From assembly GCA_021787175.1 (NCBI GenBank), contig JAJYMF010000131.1, positions 1-11,233 on the forward strand: 11,233 nt of DNA, given 5' to 3'. The notes below the pieces were generated by a model, which ran no database searches, was not told where the DNA came from, and saw only the letters and a program-made list of their open reading frames with translations. The DNA is from Pseudomonadota bacterium. GTDB lineage: Bacteria > Pseudomonadota > Gammaproteobacteria > Xanthomonadales > Rhodanobacteraceae. Shown piece by piece: positions 6,290-11,233 of the stretch. The first letter of the stretch is position 1, and each line of letters starts with the position of its first letter. Both the position numbers and the translations under genes were made by a program.

Positions 6290-6814
6290 ATGCGCGGCGA
6301 CGGCGTGCCCCCAGCGCTGCCGGTGGCTCAGCCGCCGTCCGCGCTGTCGGGTCGCGTCCGAGTACGGATGCGCGCAGTGCGCGGTTTCACCCTGCTCGAG
6401 TTGCTGGCGGTGATCGTGTTGCTGGCGCTGGCGATGACGCTGGCCGGTTTCGCGCTCAGCCGCAGCCTGGCCGATGCGCGCGTCGCCGCGGCGGGCAGCG
6501 ATCTCGCCGCCGCGCTGCGCTGGACGCGCAGCCGCGCCATCGCCAGCGGCCGCAGCACGGCGCTGGAACTCGACCTGGCGAATGCCCGCTATCGCGCCGC
6601 CGACCAGGCTCCGGTGTCCTTGCCGACGGGCATGCAGATCGCGCTGACCACCGCCGCGAGCGAGCGCATCGACGCCGCGCGCGCGCGCATCCGCTTCTTC
6701 CCCGACGGCAGTTCGACCGGCGGGCATATCGTGCTGACCCGCGGCGGCCATCGCTGGCGCATCGACGTCGCCTGGCTGACCGGCAGCGTGCGCATCCGCG
6801 AGTCGGCGGGCTGA
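6290..6814 (+). CDS. gspH: Minor pseudopilin GspH
   Basis: This minor pseudopilin, with I, J and K, primes and caps the pseudopilus in the inner membrane and periplasm. It has 174 residues from this start. The prepilin motif is AVRG before FTLLELLAVIVLLALAMTLAG, with Glu at +5. The downstream domain has the GspH-type features LRWTRSRAIASGRS and the strand IRFFPDGSSTGGHIVL. The start at 6290 is chosen because GGGAG (6277-6281, overlapping the end of gspG) is 8 bases upstream. It gives a 32-residue leader rich in Pro and Arg, unusually long. An internal ATG at 6368 would give the more usual 6-residue leader MRAVRG, but its upstream sequence is a poor ribosome binding site. The gap to gspG is 5 bases. 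The same frame stays open far upstream across gspF and gspG, but only the part from 6290 looks like protein. Confidence 0.9.
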   Translation: MRGDGVPPALPVAQPPSALSGRVRVRMRAVRGFTLLELLAVIVLLALAMTLAGFALSRSLADARVAAAGSDLAAALRWTRSRAIASGRSTALELDLANARYRAADQAPVSLPTGMQIALTTAASERIDAARARIRFFPDGSSTGGHIVLTRGGHRWRIDVAWLTGSVRIRESAG

Positions 6815-6818
6815 CGGC

Positions 6819-7223
6819 ATGCACCGGCACCCGATCATGCGCGGTTTCACCCTGCTGGAGCTGATCGGCGCGCTGGCGCTGACGGCGATCGCGCTGGCGG
6901 TGCTGATGCAGGTGCTGGCCGGTGCGGCGCAACTGGGCGAGCGTGCGGATCGTGCGGCCGGGGCGGCACTGCGCGCGCAGTCCATGCTGGCCGAACTGGG
7001 CACGCTGCAGCCGTTGACGCCGGGCCGCAGCGAGGGCCGCTTCGATGCACGCTATCGCTGGCGGCTGACGGTGGCGCCGTGGCAGCCACGCGACGGCGGT
7101 CCGTTCAGCGCGCCCGGCCTGCAGCTGCTGCGCGTCGATCTCGAGGTGCTGTGGACCGGCGGCAGCGCCGACTTCAGCACCCTGCGCCTGGTCCAGACCC
7201 GCGGCCCGGGAATACCGCCATGA
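6819..7223 (+). CDS. gspI: Minor pseudopilin GspI
   Basis: GspI nucleates the tip complex of the pseudopilus with GspJ and GspK. It has 134 residues, normal for the family. The short leader MHRHPIMRG precedes FTLLELIGALALTAIALAVLMQV, with Glu at +5 and a single N-terminal hydrophobic helix. The pattern ALRAQSMLAELG after the helix and the block YRWRLTVAPW are GspI-like. The start at 6819, 4 bases after the gspH stop, is preferred; an ATG at 6837 would leave only MRG as leader. The stop codon overlaps the start of gspJ (ATGA). The assignment of I rather than another minor pseudopilin rests on length and operon order. Confidence 0.88.
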   Translation: MHRHPIMRGFTLLELIGALALTAIALAVLMQVLAGAAQLGERADRAAGAALRAQSMLAELGTLQPLTPGRSEGRFDARYRWRLTVAPWQPRDGGPFSAPGLQLLRVDLEVLWTGGSADFSTLRLVQTRGPGIPP

Positions 7224-7873
7224 GGCGCGCGCGCGGCTTCACCCTGCTCGAAGTGCTGCTGGCGCTGGCCCTGCTGGCGGTGCTGGTGGCGCTGCTGTGG
7301 GGTGCGCTGGCGGCGGCGACGCGCGGCGTGCGCGGCGGCGAATCGCGGCTGACCGCGGCGGCCGACGTGCGCGCGGCGCAGGCCTTCCTGCGGCGCGAAC
7401 TGGCGGCTGCGCTGCCGCTGCCCTGGGGCCGCGACCGTGCCCAGTTGCCGCGAGTGTTCGAGGGCGAGCCGCAGCGCATGCGCTTCGTCGGTACGGTGCC
7501 GGCCTTTCTCGGTGGCCGCGGACCGCTGCGGCTGGAGCTGAGCGTCGATCCGCCGGTCGCCGGCCGGCGTGCGCTGCGGCTGCGGTTCCAGACGCTGGCC
7601 TCGGCGCAGGCCGGCGCGCAGGACTGGGGCGATGCGGAGACCCTCCTCGGGCACCTGCGGGGCGGCCACTTCGCCTATCGCGGTCTCGACGCCGAGGGCC
7701 GGCCGACCGCCTGGCTGCCGCGCTGGCCGTGGCCGCAGCGGCTGCCGCTGCTGGTGCGGATCGAGATCGACGGCGGTGCCGACTGGCCGCCGCTGGTGAT
7801 CGCACCACGGCTCGATCCCGGCGCCGCCAACATCGGCATGATGGGCGCGGCGTACGGCGGAGGCTCGCCATGA
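7220..7873 (+). CDS. gspJ: Minor pseudopilin GspJ
   Basis: This minor pseudopilin of the tip complex has 217 residues, as expected for GspJ. The leader MRRARG precedes FTLLEVLLALALLAVLVALLW, with Glu at +5. The region after the helix, with paired Arg in AAQAFLRRELAAALPLPW and the later strand LPLLVRIEI, fits the GspJ fold. The start is fixed by the ATGA overlap with gspI and by GGGAA (7208-7212) 7 bases upstream. The open frame extends back to 7079, but that part is the shadow of gspI. The stop overlaps the gspK start in another ATGA. Confidence 0.9.
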   Translation: MRRARGFTLLEVLLALALLAVLVALLWGALAAATRGVRGGESRLTAAADVRAAQAFLRRELAAALPLPWGRDRAQLPRVFEGEPQRMRFVGTVPAFLGGRGPLRLELSVDPPVAGRRALRLRFQTLASAQAGAQDWGDAETLLGHLRGGHFAYRGLDAEGRPTAWLPRWPWPQRLPLLVRIEIDGGADWPPLVIAPRLDPGAANIGMMGAAYGGGSP

Positions 7874-8727
7874 GCCGGCCGGCACGCGGCATCGCCCTGC
7901 TGATCGTGCTCTGGGCCGTGGCGCTGCTGAGCGTGCTGCTGGGCGGCTATGTCCTGCTCACCCGCAGCAGTGCCCTGGAGGCGCGCACCGTGCTGGCGCA
8001 GACGCGCGCGCGCTACGCCGCCGAGGCCGGACTGGCGCGCGCGGTGCTGGCCCTGCGCGAACCCGATCCGCAGCAGCGCTGGGTCGCCGACGGACGCGGC
8101 TACGTGTTTTCCTTCGACGACTTCCGCGTGCGCGTGCGCATCACCGACGTCACCGGCATGGTCGACCTGAATGCGGCGACTCCGGGCGTGCTGGCGGCGC
8201 TGCTGCGCGCGGCCGGTGATCCCGCGCCCGCCGCGGCGGCACTGGCGGCGGCGATCCAGCAGCGGCGCACGCCGCCGCCGCCGGCGGGGCTGGCGGGGGC
8301 GCGCGCGGATCGGGATCGACAGGGGCCCTTCATCACCCGCGACGCGCTGCTGGCGCTGCCGGGCATGGACGCCGCGCTGTACGCGCGCATCGCGCCCGCG
8401 CTGACCCTGTGGTCGGGACGCAACCGGCCCGATCCGGCCTATGCCCCGGCCCTGGCGCTGGCGGCCCTGCCCGGCCTCGATCTGGCCCGGGCCGAGGCCT
8501 ACGTGCAGGCACGGCGGGCCACTCCGGCCGGTGCGCCGCTGCCACCGCTTCCGGGGGCCGTGGCGCCGCCGACCGCAGGTTCCAGCGGCGTGGTCGCCAT
8601 CGACGCCGAGGCGACCCGGGCGGACGGCACGCAGGCCAGCGTCCATGCTACCGTCCGGCTGTTGGCCGGCGCGATCGCCAACCGCACGTATGCGGTACTG
8701 CGCTGGCAGGAAGGGGATCAGCCATGA
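7870..8727 (+). CDS. gspK: Tip pseudopilin GspK
   Basis: GspK is the large atypical pseudopilin that caps the pseudopilus tip with GspI and GspJ. It has 285 residues, somewhat short for the family. The leader MSRPARG precedes IALLIVLWAVALLSVLLGGYVLL. The +5 residue is Ile, not Glu, which is the known hallmark of GspK. The body has YAAEAGLARAVLAL, the conserved VTGMVDLNAAT, and two helix-hairpin-helix-like stretches typical of GspK (residues around 95-115 and 155-175). A Pro/Ala-rich loop lies between them. GGAGG (7859-7863) is 6 bases before the ATG, and the start overlaps the gspJ stop. No cysteine is present. The TGA overlaps the gspL start. Confidence 0.94.
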   Translation: MSRPARGIALLIVLWAVALLSVLLGGYVLLTRSSALEARTVLAQTRARYAAEAGLARAVLALREPDPQQRWVADGRGYVFSFDDFRVRVRITDVTGMVDLNAATPGVLAALLRAAGDPAPAAAALAAAIQQRRTPPPPAGLAGARADRDRQGPFITRDALLALPGMDAALYARIAPALTLWSGRNRPDPAYAPALALAALPGLDLARAEAYVQARRATPAGAPLPPLPGAVAPPTAGSSGVVAIDAEATRADGTQASVHATVRLLAGAIANRTYAVLRWQEGDQP

Positions 8728-9863
8728 GCGCACGCCCGGGAGCGCTGCGCGGGTTCAGCGAACAGGCGCGCAGCGCCTGGATGGGCTCGCCGCTGCCGCG
8801 TTTTCTTGCCTGGTGGAAGGACGAACTGCTGGGGCTGCTGCCGGGCACGCTGCGCGCGCGCTGGCTGCGCGGCGCGACGCCCTGCCTGCTCACCTTCGAG
8901 GACACCGTGCTGGTCCTGCGGGCGCCCGGGCGGCGTGCGCCGCTGGCATCCCTTGCCGCGGGTCTGTCGCCGGAGCAGACGCGTGCGGCGCTGCGGGCCG
9001 CGACCGCCGATATCGATCCGGCTGACCTGCGGCTGGTGTCGGCGCTGGGCCCGCACGCGGCGCTGCGGCGCACGTTGCATCTGCCGGTCGCGGCGGCCGC
9101 GGACCTGCGTCGGGTGCTCGGTTTCGAGATCGATCGGCAAACGCCGTTTCGCGCCGACGCGGTGTATTTCGACGCCTGCGTACGCAGCCGGACCGCTGCC
9201 CTGCTGGAGGTCGAACTGGTCGCCGCACCGAGAGCGGTCGTTGACCCGTTGCTGGCTCGGCTGACCGCGCTCGGCATCGCCGTCGACGCGGTGGATGTGG
9301 TCGTCGATGACGTGCCGCTGGGCCTCAATCTGCTGCCGCCGGGCCGACGCGCGGTGCGCCGTGATCCGCGGCGACGCCTGAATGCGGCACTCGCGGCGGC
9401 CTTTCTGCTGTTCACCGTATTGGCTTTGCAGCAATGGCTGGGCAATCGCCGTGCCGCGCTGTCCGCGCTGCGCGCCGAGGTCGCCGCCGAGCAGGCGCCG
9501 GCGGCGCGCGTGGCGGCGCTGCGCACCCGGCTGGAGCAGGGGCGCATTGCCGATGCCTATCTGGCGCGTCGCAAGGCCGAGGCGCCGTCGATGGTCAGGT
9601 TGCTGTCCGAATTGACGCGCAGCCTGCCGGACGGCACCTGGATCGACCGGCTCAGCGTCACCACCAGCCCCGGACAGGTCGGACTGCAGGGCGAGAGCAC
9701 GCAGACCGCGGGCCTGATCGAGCGCCTGCAGCACGCGCCGATGCTGGCGGATCCGGCGTTCCAGGGCGTCATCCAGCCCGATCCGCAAAGCGGCCGCGAG
9801 CGTTTTTACATCGTGGCACGGTTGCGCGGGCAGGGGGACGAGCATGCTGCGCGGGCGCACTGA
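8724..9863 (+). CDS. gspL: Type II secretion system assembly protein GspL (XpsL-like, PilN-type C-terminus)
   Basis: GspL is a bitopic inner-membrane protein. Its cytoplasmic part binds GspE and its periplasmic part pairs with GspM. It has 379 residues. The cytoplasmic domain (about 1-215) contains the block LRRVLGFEIDRQTPFRADAV (FEIDRQTPF at 134-142), typical of the PilM/GspL-like family. A single membrane helix lies near 219-238 (LNAALAAAFLLFTVLALQQWL region). The rest is an Ala/Arg-rich coiled-coil stretch followed by a PilN-like ferredoxin-type fold (ELTRSLPDGTWIDRLSVTT onward). The ATG overlaps the gspK stop, with AGGAAGGGG just upstream. The C-terminal 20 bases overlap gspM. The domain layout resembles a PilM-remnant fused to PilN, as in Xanthomonas XpsL, which has a similar length. 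Confidence 0.9.
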   Translation: MSARPGALRGFSEQARSAWMGSPLPRFLAWWKDELLGLLPGTLRARWLRGATPCLLTFEDTVLVLRAPGRRAPLASLAAGLSPEQTRAALRAATADIDPADLRLVSALGPHAALRRTLHLPVAAAADLRRVLGFEIDRQTPFRADAVYFDACVRSRTAALLEVELVAAPRAVVDPLLARLTALGIAVDAVDVVVDDVPLGLNLLPPGRRAVRRDPRRRLNAALAAAFLLFTVLALQQWLGNRRAALSALRAEVAAEQAPAARVAALRTRLEQGRIADAYLARRKAEAPSMVRLLSELTRSLPDGTWIDRLSVTTSPGQVGLQGESTQTAGLIERLQHAPMLADPAFQGVIQPDPQSGRERFYIVARLRGQGDEHAARAH

Positions 9864-10443
9864 GCGCCGCCTCGCGGCCGTGCTGCTGGCGCTGCTGGCG
9901 CTGGTGTGCGGCTATTTCGTGCTGCTGCACTGGTGGCTGGTGGCGCCCTTGCGTGACATCGATGCCGAGATGGCCGCACTGCGCATCACCCAGGCCCGCG
10001 ATGCCGGACTGCTGGCCTCGCAGCCGGCGCTGCAGCGCGCACTGGCGGCGCAGCAGCTGAGTCAGTCGGGTGCCGAGGGAGCGCTGCTGCCCGAGCGCGA
10101 TGCCGGTGCGGCCTCGGCGGCGCTGATGCAGCGCGTGGTCGACATCGTGCGCCGCCACGCCGATCAGGGTGCGGGCTGCGATGCGCCGCTGAAGATGCCG
10201 CTGGACCGGCCTTCGCCGCCCGGACCGTTCCGCGAGGTCAGCGTCAGCATCACCCTGCGCTGCGGTATCGCGCCGCTGACCGCGATCCTGCACGACATCG
10301 AACAGGGCCGGCCGTATCTGTTCATCACCGAGCTCACCATTTTCCGACCGCCGGTGCCGGGCAACGAGGCCGGCGCACGCCTGGAAGCGCAGTTCACGCT
10401 GGCGGGCTACATCGCCGAATCCGGCCGCGGGACATCGCCATGA
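9844..10443 (+). CDS. gspM: Type II secretion system protein GspM (XpsM-like, T2SSM_b type)
   Basis: This bitopic inner-membrane protein partners GspL in the assembly platform. It has 199 residues. There is a short cytoplasmic N-terminus, a membrane helix near residues 10-30 (LAAVLLALLALVCGYFVLL) and a periplasmic coiled coil followed by a ferredoxin-like domain (REVSVSITLRCGIAPLTAILHDIEQ). Periplasmic C112 and C140 could form a disulfide; that is inference. The start lies 20 bases inside gspL with AGGGGGA (9832-9838) 5 bases before it, so translation is coupled. The sequence is too divergent for recognition by motif alone. The call rests on length, topology and position between gspL and gspN. 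Confidence 0.86.
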   Translation: MLRGRTERRLAAVLLALLALVCGYFVLLHWWLVAPLRDIDAEMAALRITQARDAGLLASQPALQRALAAQQLSQSGAEGALLPERDAGAASAALMQRVVDIVRRHADQGAGCDAPLKMPLDRPSPPGPFREVSVSITLRCGIAPLTAILHDIEQGRPYLFITELTIFRPPVPGNEAGARLEAQFTLAGYIAESGRGTSP

Positions 10444-11222
10444 ACGCTGCCGACCGGCGACGCCTGAGCGGGGTGCTGATGGTTGCGGTCGCCGTGTCCG
10501 CGACGGCCTGGCTGCTGCTGCTGAACGGAGCCGGGAGCCGCCTGCGCCGGGATCCGCCGCACCCGCCGCCGTCGCTGCCGCCCGCCGCCAGTGCGCCGCC
10601 GCCGATCGCCGCCGGCGCCGCCGCCGATCCGGCCATCTGGCAGCATCCGCTGTTCTGGGCCGACCGCCAGTCGCCCGCCGGTGGGGGCGGCGATGCGCAA
10701 GGCGGCAGCAGCGGCGAACTCGAGCTGACCGGCGTGATCATGGACGGTTCGTTGCGGGTCGCGCTGCTGCGTGATCGCGCCAGCGGCAAGAGCTTCGTGC
10801 TGCGTCCCGGCACGGCGGTCGGACGCTGGCGTCTGCTGCGCCTGTCGCCGCGCCGTGCCGTACTCGCCGGCAGCGGCGGTGAGCAGATCGATCTGCCGCT
10901 GAAAAGCGCCGCGCCCGCGGCCAATCCGACGGCAGCCGATGCCGCGCCGACTGGATCGCCGCGGGTCGAAAGCTGGCGCAGCGACGCGTCTCCGCAGGGG
11001 CCCGGCGTCACCGGTCCCGATGGCCGTCCGCTGGGGCAGCCGGTGACGCCCGACCATCCCAGCGCGATCCGTCCGCAGACGATGCCGGCCGGCGCCGCCT
11101 CCGCCGGCGGCGCGGCCGCGCGCCTGCGCGCGCTCAGGGAACGGATCGATGAACGCCGGCGCCAACTGCAGCAGAATGGCGGCGTTGCGCCGCACACGAC
11201 CGACAATGGAGCAGGTTCCTGA
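10440..11222 (+). CDS. gspN: Type II secretion system protein N, XpsN-type (GspC-like role)
   Basis: This 260-residue bitopic protein has one N-terminal membrane helix (about 9-28), then a Pro/Ala-rich linker (about 38-60). A small beta domain follows at about 93-155, from ELELTGVIMDGS to IDLPLK, resembling the HR domain of GspC and PilP. The C-terminus is long, low-complexity and Pro/Gly/Ala-rich, ending in an Arg/Gln-rich helix (AARLRALRERIDERRRQL). In Xanthomonas, XpsN has almost the same length and place, binds the L and M proteins, and links the platform to the secretin. By that analogy it does GspC's job here; no GspC with a PDZ domain is present. It is not the same as the enterobacterial GspN/PulN. 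The ATG overlaps the gspM stop (ATGA), and the TGA overlaps the gspD start. Confidence 0.82.
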   Translation: MNAADRRRLSGVLMVAVAVSATAWLLLLNGAGSRLRRDPPHPPPSLPPAASAPPPIAAGAAADPAIWQHPLFWADRQSPAGGGGDAQGGSSGELELTGVIMDGSLRVALLRDRASGKSFVLRPGTAVGRWRLLRLSPRRAVLAGSGGEQIDLPLKSAAPAANPTAADAAPTGSPRVESWRSDASPQGPGVTGPDGRPLGQPVTPDHPSAIRPQTMPAGAASAGGAAARLRALRERIDERRRQLQQNGGVAPHTTDNGAGS

Positions 11223-11233
11223 TGCGTAGCATT
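11222..11233 (+). CDS. gspD: Start of the next gene, probably secretin GspD (cut by window edge)
   Basis: An ATG at 11222 overlaps the gspN stop (TGATG), with AGG at 11213-11215 six bases upstream. Only four codons, M-R-S-I, are visible, so the sequence itself cannot identify it. The secretin gene gspD is expected here from the xps order, in which xpsN is followed by xpsD. The call is therefore based on synteny, not on similarity. Confidence 0.5.

Noticed and set aside
8265..8290. Run of CCG/GCC-type triplets in gspK
   Set aside because: It encodes the Pro-rich loop of GspK and is explained by high GC content; it is too short and irregular to be a tandem repeat of interest.

Overview
The window is a GC-rich bacterial chromosome segment, most likely from a gammaproteobacterium of the Xanthomonadales/Lysobacterales group (Xanthomonas, Lysobacter or Rhodanobacter relatives). 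The main evidence is the type II secretion (T2SS) operon. Its order is gspE-F-G-H-I-J-K-L-M-N-D, with a short XpsN-type protein just before gspD and no gspC, which is the layout known for the Xanthomonas xps cluster. No RNA gene, insertion sequence, CRISPR array or origin was seen. Every gene I accept lies on the + strand.

Region by region: 1-520 is the 3' part of a family 1 uracil-DNA glycosylase gene (ung), cut by the window edge. 521-828 is non-coding, with two inverted repeats upstream of the next gene. 829-1794 encodes a secreted protein of the EXORDIUM / phosphate-induced protein 1 family, with a clear signal peptide and an HExxE motif. A 10-bp hairpin separates it from a PAPS-type sulfotransferase gene (1908-2720). 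These two genes look lower in GC than the T2SS genes: single 60-base rows counted by hand gave 33/60 at 1261 and at 2101, against 45/60 at 4921. They may be accessory cargo.

From about 2840 to the right edge runs one dense T2SS operon. GspE is the cytoplasmic ATPase and GspF the inner-membrane platform. GspG is the major pseudopilin, GspH, I and J are minor pseudopilins, and GspK is the tip pseudopilin. GspL and GspM are assembly proteins. GspN is the XpsN-type link to the outer-membrane secretin GspD, of which only the first four codons are visible. Most junctions are start/stop overlaps or gaps under 10 bases, so the genes are probably co-transcribed and translationally coupled. Together they build an envelope-spanning machine that moves folded periplasmic proteins out of the cell. 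The secreted EXORDIUM-like protein encoded just upstream is a plausible, unproven substrate.

The points most worth a second look are the EXORDIUM-like exoprotein with its intact HExxE site, and a GspE that lacks the usual tetracysteine zinc motif.
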